Made by a program: the position numbers and the translations under genes | The notes under the pieces: model-generated | Database searches by the model: none | Seen by the model: only the letters and a program-made list of their open reading frames with translations | What the model was told of the DNA's origin: nothing | Shown here: positions 8,268 through 15,655 of the stretch, piece after piece | How positions within the stretch are numbered: position 1 is the first letter of the stretch | Layout of the letters: every line of letters begins with the position of its first letter | DNA from: Glaciihabitans sp. dw_435 | Lineage (GTDB): Bacteria; Actinomycetota; Actinomycetes; Actinomycetales; Microbacteriaceae | Length of the DNA: 40,004 bases | NCBI RefSeq assembly: GCF_018449675.1 | Contig: NZ_JAAVUZ010000018.1 | Location: 1-40,004, forward strand | Reading direction: 5' to 3'

Positions 8268-9464
8268 TCAGGCCGCTGCGCGGTTGCTCTCGAGCAGCCC
8301 GGTCACAACGTCGGCATAGTCCGAAATCATGCGCTCGCGGCCGAAGCGCATGCGGGCCGCCAGGCTGAGTTCGCGAAGTTCGCTCCTCCGCGCCAGAGCG
8401 CCGATCCACGTCCGGGCGATGTCGGCGGGGTCATGCGTCGTCACGAATCCGATGCCGTTGACGGTGCGTGCCGAGTCGCCGACATCCGTGGTGACCGGCG
8501 TCGCGCCCGATGCGGCGCCCTCGAGAAGGCACAGAGGCGAGGCCTCACCGAAGGCACTCGTCAGCGCGACGATATCGGCGATCTGGTAAATCGACGGCAT
8601 GTCGTCGCGGATGCCGAGAGCGTGGAGGTTCACCGAACTGTCGACGCCCGACTCGACCAGCAGCGCACGGAATGCGTCGTTGTCGAGCGTCATTCCCGCT
8701 CCGCACACGAGGAAGTGCGTTTCGGGGCGCCGTTGCGCCATCAGGGCAGCCGAACGGAGGAACAGACCAGGGTCCTTCATCGCATCGAACCGCGCCGCAA
8801 ACACGACGACGGGCGCCGAGGCCGGAACACCAAAACTCTGCCGGGTCGCTGCCTGCTCGTTCTCGGTACCCGGACGGAAGCGGTCGGTGTCGATACCGTT
8901 ACCGATGACGAATCGTCCCGTGGTCGGGGCGAGGAACGGCTCGTAGGCGTCGCTGGTCGACTGTGCGCACGAGATGTTGGCCGTCAGCAGGCCGGTGGAG
9001 GCGGCCTCCGTGAGCCACGACAGCGCCGGCCCGGAGTGGTTGGGGTCCGAGCGGTGAAGGCACGCGGCGACAGGAATGTTCGGCATCATGCCGCGCTCGC
9101 GCAGAGCGAGCAACAGTCCGAGCGGCTGCTCCTTGAGCGACAGAATGACGTCCGCCTGGCGCACGGCGTCCGCGGCAATCCGCAGCTGGCGGTCGGTGAA
9201 GGAGGCCGGTTCGAGCGAGTTCGCCCCTCCGATGCGCCCGAGGGTCGTCACGTCCACGCCCGATTCGGTGAGGCGGAGGTAGCGCGGATCCTTCCGCAGG
9301 AGCTGAATGGATGCCTCGCGGCGAACCGCCGACGCGATCGAGAGCACACTGTGCTGCTGGTCACCCCGACTGTGCAGCCCCGCGACGACATCGGTATGCA
9401 GGATGCGCGCCCCGCCGGCGAAGAAACCCTCGTACAGAGACAGCACTCGAATGGGACGGTTCAT
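8268..9464 (-). CDS. Glycosyltransferase family 4
   Basis: 398-residue GT-B glycosyltransferase that transfers a sugar from a nucleotide or lipid donor, probably at the cytoplasmic face of the membrane. The N-terminal acceptor domain begins with VLSLYEGFFAGGARILH, a glycine-rich start. The C-terminal donor domain begins near VVVFAARFDAMKDPGLFLRSAAL and contains the E-x7-E signature in GEASPLCLLEGAASG, followed by VTTDVG. A GGAAAGG Shine-Dalgarno precedes the ATG. It has no polysaccharide genes around it, which is unusual for a GT4, so donor and acceptor cannot be guessed from context. The 172-bp region upstream (9465-9636) shows no gene and no clear promoter. Confidence 0.88.
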   Translation of the reverse strand: MNRPIRVLSLYEGFFAGGARILHTDVVAGLHSRGDQQHSVLSIASAVRREASIQLLRKDPRYLRLTESGVDVTTLGRIGGANSLEPASFTDRQLRIAADAVRQADVILSLKEQPLGLLLALRERGMMPNIPVAACLHRSDPNHSGPALSWLTEAASTGLLTANISCAQSTSDAYEPFLAPTTGRFVIGNGIDTDRFRPGTENEQAATRQSFGVPASAPVVVFAARFDAMKDPGLFLRSAALMAQRRPETHFLVCGAGMTLDNDAFRALLVESGVDSSVNLHALGIRDDMPSIYQIADIVALTSAFGEASPLCLLEGAASGATPVTTDVGDSARTVNGIGFVTTHDPADIARTWIGALARRSELRELSLAARMRFGRERMISDYADVVTGLLESNRAAA

Positions 9465-9636
9465 CGCGACGCCTTTCCAAACATGACCGGGTGGAGTGGG
9501 TGCGGCGACGCCTGAAACGAACTACCCGCGTCTGCCACACAGCGACGATGCCGTTCGGACAATGCTGGAAGCTGCGGGCCCCAATGTCGATTAACCGGGG
9601 ATGTGCATTAGGTGAACGGCAATGCTCACGCTCGAC

Positions 9637-10470
9637 TCAACTGAGCACCTGAGCATCCCCGCCATCAACAAAGATTTCAGCACCGGTCATGAAACTGGCC
9701 TGCTCGGACGCCAGGAAGAGCACGGCATTCGCTATCTCAGCGGGATCGCCAACCCGGCCGAGAGGAATCTTTGCCGCCATGCTCGCAAGGAGTGCCTGCT
9801 CCTGCTCCCTGTCGCCCCGGGCGATGCCGCGAATTCCAGGCGTGTCCGTCGGTCCCGGCGTGACGGTATTCACCCGGATTCCCCGGGGCGCGAGCTCCGC
9901 GGCGCACACGCGGGTGAGCTGTCTGACGGCGGCCTTGGACGCAGAGTAGATCCCGAAGCCCGGGTGCCCGCGGCTCGCGGAAGTCGACCCGGTGATGATG
10001 ATCGAACCGCCACTGCTCATCAGCGGAAGCGCCTTCTGGACCGTGAACAGCGTGCCCGCGACATTGGCGCCGAACACTTTTTCGTACATGTCCACCGTGA
10101 TGTCGTCGATTGTGACAATCCCAGTCCCTCCACCGGCGTTCGCGAAGACCACATCGACTCGGCCTGCCTCCGACCCGACCTCCGCAAATACCCGGTCGAG
10201 GTCGTCGAGCTTGGACACATCGCCCCGAATTCCGGATGCCTGGTCACCGAGAAGCTCGACCGCGGCGTCCAGTTCGGCCTGACGACGGCCAGTGATAAAT
10301 ACCCGAGCGCCTTCCTCGATGAACCGACGGGCGGTGGCAAGGCCGATTCCGCTGCTTCCTCCCGTGATCACCGCCACCTTGCCGCGAAGTTGGCTGGAAG
10401 CCGGCGTACAGCCCGCATTAATCGGGGCAGTGCCGGTGATGCTCGGATAGGATGGTTCGATGAACGTCAT
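9637..10470 (-). CDS. Short-chain dehydrogenase/reductase (SDR)
   Basis: 277-residue NAD(P)-dependent oxidoreductase of the classical SDR type. The dinucleotide site TGGSSGIG is at 36-43, the NAG motif appears as FANAGGG, the catalytic Ser is in IIITGSTSAS, the Tyr-x-x-x-Lys motif is YSASK, and the C-terminal FVDGG is typical. The first 28 residues before LRGKVAVITGG are a short extension. The ATG at 10470 is supported by a TACCGT box 7 bases upstream. It is divergent from an ArsR-type regulator, a common arrangement for regulator and target. Substrate unknown. Confidence 0.9.
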   Translation of the reverse strand: MTFIEPSYPSITGTAPINAGCTPASSQLRGKVAVITGGSSGIGLATARRFIEEGARVFITGRRQAELDAAVELLGDQASGIRGDVSKLDDLDRVFAEVGSEAGRVDVVFANAGGGTGIVTIDDITVDMYEKVFGANVAGTLFTVQKALPLMSSGGSIIITGSTSASRGHPGFGIYSASKAAVRQLTRVCAAELAPRGIRVNTVTPGPTDTPGIRGIARGDREQEQALLASMAAKIPLGRVGDPAEIANAVLFLASEQASFMTGAEIFVDGGDAQVLS

Positions 10471-10477
10471 ACTCCGA

Positions 10478-10483
10478 ACGGTA
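10478..10483 (-). promoter_or_regulatory. Leaderless -10 of the SDR gene (TACCGT)
   Basis: Minus-strand TACCGT ends 7 bases before the SDR ATG. An imperfect palindrome CGAAGATCATCG (10492-10503) and a wider inverted repeat TTCGATGA (10456-10463) / TCATCGAA (10498-10505) surround it and are candidate ArsR sites. Confidence 0.4.
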
Positions 10484-10518
10484 GCACAGTACGAAGATCA
10501 TCGAACTCTGGATGGGCA

Positions 10519-10836
10519 ATGAGCACGGAATACCCGACTCCGGCGACCGCCGAACTTCAGCTGGTCGACGTGCTGCGTGCGCTCGCGGATCCGGTGCGGC
10601 TCGACGTCGTGCGCCTTCTGGGCGATGGAATGGCGCACTGCAAGGGACGCGAGGACTGGAACTTCGGGGTTCAGAAGTCGACCATGTCCCACCACCTGCG
10701 CATCCTGCGCGAAGCGGGAGTAACGGACGTCACGATCGACGGTCGCGACCATTGGATTCGCCTCCGCCGGGAGGATCTGGAAGCGCGTTTCCCGGGACTC
10801 ATCACGGGCGTTCTGAGCGACCGGGCCGAAGGCTAA
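10519..10836 (+). CDS. ArsR-family winged-helix regulator
   Basis: 105-residue metal- or ligand-sensing type repressor. A winged helix spans residues 15-90: LADPVRLDVVRLLGDG, then NFGVQKSTMSHHLRILREAGVTDVTIDGRDHWIRLRREDLEARFPGL. The recognition helix STMSHHLRILREAG and the preceding scaffold are typical ArsR. There is one Cys (in MAHCKG) and no CxC pair, so the classical arsenic/cadmium site is absent. A GGATGGGC sequence just before the ATG may act as ribosome binding site. It is divergent from the SDR gene, the likely target. Confidence 0.88.
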   Translation: MSTEYPTPATAELQLVDVLRALADPVRLDVVRLLGDGMAHCKGREDWNFGVQKSTMSHHLRILREAGVTDVTIDGRDHWIRLRREDLEARFPGLITGVLSDRAEG

Positions 10837-10874
10837 CCCGCCGACCGCGTCTTCCAGTTGCCCGCGGTGTGCGG

Positions 10875-11534
10875 TTATTCGGGCACTTCCAGATCTTTCA
10901 GATCAGACGCGGAGTTCCCGACCAACTCACGAAGGAACGCTGCGTGGTCCAGCCCGGGCGTTGGCTGCATGGACGGCGGAAGCTCGGTCATGAAGTCGTA
11001 GTGCCCGACGTTTTCGTGCACCCGGACATTCAGCGGGACGGGCGCCGCTCGCAGCAACTCTGCTGACGGGGCCGGAGTCATCACGTCTGCGGTGCCCGCG
11101 TGCACGAACATCGGCGTTCGAACCCGCGCCAAGGCGCTGGGCGCCTGGAACCAGCCCAGGGTTGGCGCGAACAGGATCAGCCGCGATACGCGGTCCTCCG
11201 TTGCCACCTCGATCGGTTGCCCGTCGCGGGTCCACGGTTGCGCGCCTGCGAGGGACAGCGCCGCCCATCCACCAACGGAGTGCCCCGCCGCGACGACGGG
11301 GAGGTGCTCATGACCGTAGTCCGACAGGGCTGTCTTCATCACCGATACGCGGGCTTGCAATTGCTCTGTAGTCACAGAGCGCGGATCGAATCGCTCCCCT
11401 GGCGGCGCTATCACCGTGAATCCCGCGCCGGCGAAGCCATCCAGCAAGTCCCGGTATCTCTCCGGCCGTCCTCCCGCACCAGAACCAAATACGACGATGC
11501 CGCGCGGCGCCGTCAGCGGCTGCAGGATGACCAT
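10875..11534 (-). CDS. Alpha/beta hydrolase (dienelactone-hydrolase-like size)
   Basis: 219-residue predicted hydrolase. The nucleophile elbow is GHSVGGWA, the N-terminal strand reads GIVVFGSGAGG, the acid is probably in HAGTADVMTP, and the His in ENVGHYDFM. It lacks a large cap domain, as in dienelactone hydrolases and small esterases. The start ATG at 11534 has TAGGCT 6 bases upstream. It is convergent with the ArsR gene and downstream of the tRNA-Ser terminator. Substrate unknown. Confidence 0.8.
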   Translation of the reverse strand: MVILQPLTAPRGIVVFGSGAGGRPERYRDLLDGFAGAGFTVIAPPGERFDPRSVTTEQLQARVSVMKTALSDYGHEHLPVVAAGHSVGGWAALSLAGAQPWTRDGQPIEVATEDRVSRLILFAPTLGWFQAPSALARVRTPMFVHAGTADVMTPAPSAELLRAAPVPLNVRVHENVGHYDFMTELPPSMQPTPGLDHAAFLRELVGNSASDLKDLEVPE

Positions 11535-11540
11535 GCGAGA

Positions 11541-11546
11541 AGCCTA
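11541..11546 (-). promoter_or_regulatory. Leaderless -10 of the 219-aa hydrolase gene (TAGGCT)
   Basis: Minus-strand TAGGCT ends 6 bases before the ATG at 11534. Confidence 0.4.
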
Positions 11547-11595
11547 GTAACACTCATCGATGACGCGCTGCTCACTCCTGAGGTCCCCGACATAG

Positions 11596-11629
11596 AAAAA
11601 ACCCCGTGATCACGAGGATGACGGGGTTT
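11596..11629 (-). terminator. Rho-independent terminator of tRNA-Ser
   Basis: On the minus strand AAACCCCGT pairs with ACGGGGTTT around a 13-base loop, followed by a T-run, starting 6 bases past the tRNA-Ser CCA end. Confidence 0.85.
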
Positions 11630-11634
11630 GTTTC

Positions 11635-11725
11635 TGGCGGAACCGGTGGGATTTGAACCCACGGTGGGCTCAACACCCACACAACTTTTCGAGAGTTGCA
11701 CCTTCGGCCGCTCGGACACGGTTCC
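11635..11725 (-). tRNA. tRNA-Ser(CGA), CCA encoded
   Basis: Class II tRNA reading UCG. The acceptor arm is GGAACCG / CGGTTCC with discriminator G and an encoded CCA at the 3' end (11637-11635). The anticodon stem CAACT / AGTTG closes the loop CTCGAAA with anticodon CGA. A long variable arm follows and the T-arm has GTTCAAATC. 88 nt without the CCA. A TAAACT -10 ends 7 bases upstream of G1, so the transcript starts at or close to the mature 5' end, and a terminator lies directly downstream: a single-gene unit. Confidence 0.95.
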
Positions 11726-11732
11726 GGGAGAG

Positions 11733-11738
11733 AGTTTA
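11733..11738 (-). promoter_or_regulatory. tRNA-Ser -10 box (TAAACT)
   Basis: Minus-strand TAAACT lies 7 bases before the first base of tRNA-Ser. I see no convincing -35. Confidence 0.5.
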
Positions 11739-11752
11739 GTACAAGAATCCGC

Positions 11753-11789
11753 CCGAAATTTCCCGGTGGACCGCATCGGTCAATTTCGG
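11753..11789. repeat. Nested inverted repeat upstream of tRNA-Ser
   Basis: CCGAAATT (11753-11760) and AATTTCGG (11782-11789) enclose a second inverted repeat GACCG-cat-CGGTC (11769-11781). It lies between the leftward hydrolase gene and tRNA-Ser and could form a branched hairpin ending the hydrolase transcript, but no T-run follows. Confidence 0.35.
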
Positions 11790-11826
11790 CCGGGATGAGG
11801 CGGACAGTGGATGCCCCGCGCCGCCG

Positions 11827-12693
11827 TCACTCCGGAGGCACGAGGTGCGCCAACACCCGATGCCACGACGGCACCACCACCAGGTGACCGGCCCCGGCAA
11901 CCACCTCGATCCGGGCATTCGCTATCCGCTGTTCGTGCCAGGTGGCGTGCCGCTCGCCGACGGCGGGGTCACCTCCGCCGTACAGCAGGAGCGTCTTCGC
12001 CCGCACCCGGTCGAGCTCGAATCCCAGGTCCATCAGCGTGTAACTGACCATGTCCGCCGCCATTCCCACGTTGCCCTGTTCCGCCGCGCGATCCAGCATG
12101 TCGATGAGTCGGTCCCGGGCGCGCATGAGGAGGGGGCCATCGGCGCCGGGTGTCGTGAGATCTGCGAGAAGCGCGGCCCCGGTCGGCTTCGCCCCGCGAT
12201 ACTCGTCGATGAACGCGGTGAGGGCGGCCGTGGCATCCGCTGACGACATGCTCCGAAACGATTCGAGCACCGCGCGGTTGTCGTCGCCGACCCACGGCAC
12301 CTCCGAGTCCGGCGCCGGCGTCGCGACCACCGCAACGCGGCAGACCACCTCCGGCTGCGCGGCCGCCAGCGCGAGGGCGACGCGCCCGCCAGCCGACCAG
12401 CCGACGGCGCTGGCGGTGGTGATTCCCTGCTCGTCGAGGTACTCCGCCACATCCTCGGCCGCGCGGCGCACCGAGACCGGCCCGCCACCGTCGAGCTGCG
12501 AGGGGCCGTAGCCGGGGCGGTCGAGAGCGATCACGCGCACGTTGGCGGCGGTCGTGGCATCCGGATCCGGGTCAAACAGTGACGAGCCGGGTGCTGGATG
12601 ACACAGCACGACGACATCGGACGAGGAGCGGTTGCCGAACTCGGCACCCCCGACGACCCGGCCGGAGGCGAGCGTGAATCGAAAGGTGTCCAT
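11827..12693 (-). CDS. Alpha/beta hydrolase with cap domain
   Basis: 288-residue predicted hydrolase. An N-terminal strand and oxyanion-hole region reads VVLCHPAPGSS, ALDRPGYG follows, the nucleophile elbow is GWSAGGRVAL, a helical cap comes next, then the acid loop LYGGGDPAVGE and the His in AGAGHLVVV. It resembles haloperoxidase-like serine hydrolases; substrate unknown. I chose MDTFRF (ATG at 12693) because CACAAT lies 6 bases upstream in the leaderless position. An in-frame GTG at 12717 would add eight residues without a ribosome binding site. It is divergent from the SGNH hydrolase gene. Confidence 0.82.
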   Translation of the reverse strand: MDTFRFTLASGRVVGGAEFGNRSSSDVVVLCHPAPGSSLFDPDPDATTAANVRVIALDRPGYGPSQLDGGGPVSVRRAAEDVAEYLDEQGITTASAVGWSAGGRVALALAAAQPEVVCRVAVVATPAPDSEVPWVGDDNRAVLESFRSMSSADATAALTAFIDEYRGAKPTGAALLADLTTPGADGPLLMRARDRLIDMLDRAAEQGNVGMAADMVSYTLMDLGFELDRVRAKTLLLYGGGDPAVGERHATWHEQRIANARIEVVAGAGHLVVVPSWHRVLAHLVPPE

Positions 12694-12750
12694 CACTCCA
12701 TTGTGAAAACCCAGCACTGCGCGGGGAAGGGTCTGCGACGGGGAAATGGG

Positions 12751-12756
12751 TAGAGT
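12751..12756 (+). promoter_or_regulatory. Leaderless -10 of the SGNH hydrolase gene (TAGAGT)
   Basis: TAGAGT ends 7 bases before the ATG at 12764. It lies downstream of the alternative ATG at 12746 and therefore favours the 12764 start. Confidence 0.45.
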
Positions 12757-12763
12757 TTCGAAG

Positions 12764-13504
12764 ATGAAGTGGTTCTACTCAGCGCTGGCCACCGCCACAG
12801 TCGGCATCGGCGGATTCGCGTGGGCGCGCTACCTGCAACGGCGCCAGGCCGTCTGGCGCGAACGACTGACGAACGCGATCCCGGTGAACTCGGGATGGTG
12901 GAAGGAGTACCGCAAGCGCGAGGGCGAACTGCTCTACGTCGCGATCGGTGATTCCACCGCGCAGGGCATTGGCGCGAGCCGTCCGGGACGCAGCTACGTG
13001 GGCGAGCTGGCCAAGCACATTCGCGAGGTGACCGGGATGACCGTCAACGTCGCCAACCTCGGAGTGAGCGGGTCGACCGTGCGCGGCGCCCTGCTGCAGC
13101 AACTCCCCAAGCTGCGCAAGCTCACCCCCGATATCGTCACGGTCTCGATCGGCGCGAACAACATGGCGGACTTCGATGCCGTCACCTTCGAGAGCGACCT
13201 CAACCGGTTGTTCGAGGGGCTGCCCGCGCACGCGATTGTGGCCGACCTCCCCTCCTTCTACTTTCTTCCGGCCGAGAAGAACGTGATCGTGGCCAACGCG
13301 GTCGTGCACCGTCTCGCCCAGAAGTACGGCTTCCCCGTGGTGCCGCTACACGCGCGCACCCGCCGCCAGGGTCTGTGGGGCGTCACCACGCAGTTCGCCG
13401 GCGACCTGTTCCACCCGAACGACCGCGGCTATGCGGTGTGGGCGTCGGCCTTTATCCCCACGATCGACGCGGCCCTCCGGACGCGTGACAGAGGGTCCGC
13501 ATAG
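12764..13504 (+). CDS. SGNH/GDSL-type hydrolase with N-terminal membrane anchor
   Basis: 246-residue lipase/esterase-family protein. An uncleaved hydrophobic segment (about residues 4-22, FYSALATATVGIGGFAWA) probably anchors it to the membrane. The catalytic domain begins at about 57: block I is AIGDSTAQGIG with the nucleophilic Ser, block II NLGVSGS, block III IGANN with its Asn, and block V DLFHPNDRGY with the Asp-x-x-His dyad. All four SGNH residues are therefore present. The substrate may be a lipid or an acetylated wall sugar; this is undetermined. radA follows with a 9-base gap, but radA has its own -10 over this gene's stop. Confidence 0.88.
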   Translation: MKWFYSALATATVGIGGFAWARYLQRRQAVWRERLTNAIPVNSGWWKEYRKREGELLYVAIGDSTAQGIGASRPGRSYVGELAKHIREVTGMTVNVANLGVSGSTVRGALLQQLPKLRKLTPDIVTVSIGANNMADFDAVTFESDLNRLFEGLPAHAIVADLPSFYFLPAEKNVIVANAVVHRLAQKYGFPVVPLHARTRRQGLWGVTTQFAGDLFHPNDRGYAVWASAFIPTIDAALRTRDRGSA

Positions 13505-13507
13505 TCT
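13502..13507 (+). promoter_or_regulatory. Leaderless -10 of radA (TAGTCT) overlapping the upstream stop
   Basis: TAGTCT ends 6 bases before the radA ATG at 13514. Its first three bases are the TAG stop of the SGNH hydrolase gene. Confidence 0.45.
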
Positions 13508-13513
13508 TGGACC

Positions 13514-14869
13514 ATGGCTAAAACCGCATCCAACTATCGCTGTACGGAATGCGGGTGGACGTCCCTCAAGTGGGTCGGCCGTTGCGGCGAATGCCAGTCC
13601 TGGGGCACGGTGCTCGACAACGCCGAGAATGCCGTCTCGTCCCGCGGCGTGACGCCCGTCAAGGTCAGCGCCGCCCGCGCGGCCAAGCCCATCACCGAGA
13701 TCGGGTTCGACAAGGTCACCCACTGGCCGAGTGGCATCGCCGAGTTCGACCGGGTGCTCGGCGGCGGCATCGTGCCGGGTGCGGCGATTCTGCTCAGCGG
13801 CGAGCCGGGCGTCGGCAAGTCGACCCTGCTGCTCGAGGTCGCGTCCCGCGCCGCCGCCACCGGAATGCGGGTGCTCTACGTCACCGCCGAAGAGTCCGTC
13901 AACCAGGTGCGCATGCGCGCAGAACGCACCAACGCCCTGCAGCCCACCCTCTTCCTCGCCGCCGAGGTCGACCTGTCGGTGATCCTCGGTCAGATTGACG
14001 AGGTGGAGCCGCAACTCGTCATCGTGGACTCGGTGCAGACCGTGTCATCCTCTCTCATCGATGGTCTCGCCGGAGGTCCCTCGCAGGTGCGCGAAGTCGC
14101 GTCGACGCTCATCCGCGTCTCCAAGGACCGCAACCTGCCCATCCTGCTCGTCGGGCACGTCACGAAAGACGGCTCGATCGCCGGGCCACGCCTGCTCGAG
14201 CACCTCGTCGACGTGGTGTGCCAGTTCGAGGGCGACCGGCAGACCAGCCTGCGGTTCATCCGCGCGCTCAAGAACCGCTTCGGCCCGACGGACGAGGTCG
14301 GATGCTTCGAGATGACCGGTGACGGCATCGCCGAGGTTGCCGACCCCAGCGGGTTGTTCCTCTCGAACACGCGGCAGCCGGTCAGTGGCACCTGCGTCAC
14401 CATCGCGCTCGAGGGGCGCCGCGCCCTGCCGGTGGAGGTGCAGGCCCTCATTGTGGCGACTAAGGCGCCGCAACCGCGGCGCGTGGTGAACGGCGTCGAC
14501 GGGTCACGTGTGGCGATGCTGCTCGCCGTACTCGAGCGCCGGGCGGGCTTCAAGCTGTCGGAGTCCGACGTCTACGTTTCGACGGTCGGTGGAATCCGCG
14601 TCACCGAGCCGGGCGCCGACCTCGCCATCGCCCTCGCGATCGCCAGCGCCTTCAACGACAAACCGCTGCCCATGACGCTCGCGGCCGTGGGCGAGATCAG
14701 TCTCGCCGGCGAAATCCGCAAGGCGTCCGCCACCAAGCAGCGCACCGCGGAGGCCCGTCGCCTCGGGTTCACGACGATCATCGACTCCGAGGTCATCCAC
14801 GTGCGCGAGGCGATGCGCCAGGCGTTCTCGGGCGCGACCAGGGAGCGCGTGGAGATCCCGCAGTTCTAG
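13514..14869 (+). CDS. radA: DNA repair protein RadA
   Basis: 451-residue RadA/Sms, a RecA-related ATPase that assists branch migration and processing of recombination intermediates in the cytosol. In order: the N-terminal C4 zinc finger (CTECGWTSLKWVGRCGECQSWG), the ATPase core with Walker A GEPGVGKST at about 96-104 and the Walker B-type LVIVDSVQT, the RadA-specific KNRFG motif (KNRFGPTDEVGCFEM), and a C-terminal Lon-protease-like domain. Length is normal. It follows the SGNH gene in the same direction and faces the MarR gene. Confidence 0.98.
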   Translation: MAKTASNYRCTECGWTSLKWVGRCGECQSWGTVLDNAENAVSSRGVTPVKVSAARAAKPITEIGFDKVTHWPSGIAEFDRVLGGGIVPGAAILLSGEPGVGKSTLLLEVASRAAATGMRVLYVTAEESVNQVRMRAERTNALQPTLFLAAEVDLSVILGQIDEVEPQLVIVDSVQTVSSSLIDGLAGGPSQVREVASTLIRVSKDRNLPILLVGHVTKDGSIAGPRLLEHLVDVVCQFEGDRQTSLRFIRALKNRFGPTDEVGCFEMTGDGIAEVADPSGLFLSNTRQPVSGTCVTIALEGRRALPVEVQALIVATKAPQPRRVVNGVDGSRVAMLLAVLERRAGFKLSESDVYVSTVGGIRVTEPGADLAIALAIASAFNDKPLPMTLAAVGEISLAGEIRKASATKQRTAEARRLGFTTIIDSEVIHVREAMRQAFSGATRERVEIPQF

Positions 14870-15063
14870 CCGCGGCCTCGGTGAGTGCCTGCGTCGGGCA
14901 GGTCTGACGTCGGTTCGGTTGCGGAGAGCGGATGCCCCGGGGCATCCACCCGCTTAGCGTGCGCGTCAGCCATGCTGCCGATCCCGGGCGAGGCCATCAG
15001 CCAGTGCGTGGATGCCAGGCACCGCACGAGCGACCGCCGCAGGCGCGACCAGTCGCGCGTCAT
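14866..15063 (-). CDS. Doubtful 65-aa ORF overlapping the MarR stop
   Basis: An ATG at 15063 overlaps the TGA of the leftward MarR gene in an ATGA, the classic coupled arrangement. The frame is open for 65 residues and its stop overlaps the radA stop. The product is Arg- and Ala-rich without a recognisable domain. From residue 31 it reads MADAHAKRVDAPGHPLSATEPTS, which looks like the hydrophilic N-terminus of a transporter, but nothing hydrophobic follows. It may be a spurious frame in GC-rich DNA or the stump of a lost MarR-regulated gene. Confidence 0.2.
   Translation of the reverse strand: MTRDWSRLRRSLVRCLASTHWLMASPGIGSMADAHAKRVDAPGHPLSATEPTSDLPDAGTHRGRG
14930..14947. repeat. Perfect 18-bp palindrome in the radA/marR gap
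   Basis: GGATGCCCC-GGGGCATCC lies between the convergent radA and MarR genes. With no spacer and no T-run it is not a standard terminator. GCGGATGCCCCGGG recurs upstream of clpC (about 20635-20648). It contains the GGATGCC heptamer that is frequent in the window. Confidence 0.5.
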
Positions 15064-15542
15064 GTCGTCACCACCAGTTTTCCGACCGCGGACGCGGCGA
15101 TCGCGTGGCCGGCAGCGCGCAGCGTGGTGAGGGTGTCTCCGAATGCGGCGAGCTGGTCGGGTGCGAGCACAGCCCCCAGTCGGCGACGCAGCTCCTCCGT
15201 GTACGTCGCTGTCCCGGTGGCCAGCAGGGCCAAACCGGCGGGAGTCAGTTCGATGATCGACGAGCGGCGGTCGTCCGGGTTGGAGCGTCGCACGCAGTTA
15301 CCCGCGGCCTCCAGACGGTCGACGATCTTGCTGGTGCCACCGACCGTGACCACCAGTTCCTCGGCGATGTCGAACACGCGGCAGTTCTCGCGGGCATCGA
15401 TGATGCGCATCGACTCCACCCAGCCGAGCGGGATGCCGTGCTCGGCGCGCAGCCTGGCGTCGACCGCGTTCCACAGTTCGATCTGGAACCGTACGAGGTC
15501 GGTGAAGATCTGCGACAGGTCAGGGGCGGGTGCGGCGCTCAT
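15060..15542 (-). CDS. MarR-family transcriptional regulator
   Basis: 160-residue winged-helix regulator. N-terminal dimer helices (LSQIFTDLVRFQIELWNAVDARL), recognition region VFDIAEELVVTVGGTSKIVDRLEAAGNCVRR, wing NPDDRRSSIIELTPAG with the conserved Asp-Asp-Arg-Arg, and C-terminal dimer helices. The start is the ATG at 15542 rather than a TTG two codons earlier. The region just upstream carries three copies of the TTCC-GT-GGAA box, so autoregulation is very likely. It stands alone with no clear target beside it, apart from a doubtful ORF overlapping its stop. Confidence 0.92.
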   Translation of the reverse strand: MSAAPAPDLSQIFTDLVRFQIELWNAVDARLRAEHGIPLGWVESMRIIDARENCRVFDIAEELVVTVGGTSKIVDRLEAAGNCVRRSNPDDRRSSIIELTPAGLALLATGTATYTEELRRRLGAVLAPDQLAAFGDTLTTLRAAGHAIAASAVGKLVVTT

Positions 15543-15557
15543 GGGCAACGTCTTTCA

Positions 15558-15619
15558 TTCCGTGGATGTTGCTTCCGTGGAAGCTATACACCACGATAGC
15601 ACCACTAGCTTCCACGGAA
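15558..15619. promoter_or_regulatory. Three-box MarR operator with a perfect 14-bp inverted repeat
   Basis: TTCCGTGGAAGCTA (15573-15586) and TAGCTTCCACGGAA (15606-15619) are perfect reverse complements with a 19-base spacer. Each contains its own quasi-palindrome TTCC-GT-GGAA; the first extends to GCTTCC-GT-GGAAGC. A third copy, TTCCGTGGA, lies at 15558-15566. All three are within 80 bp of the MarR start. The minus-strand TATAGC (15588-15583) inside the array is a possible -10. Confidence 0.75.
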
Positions 15620-15655
15620 TGTATATCGCCTAAGAAACTTCGCCTAGTTCCGAAC

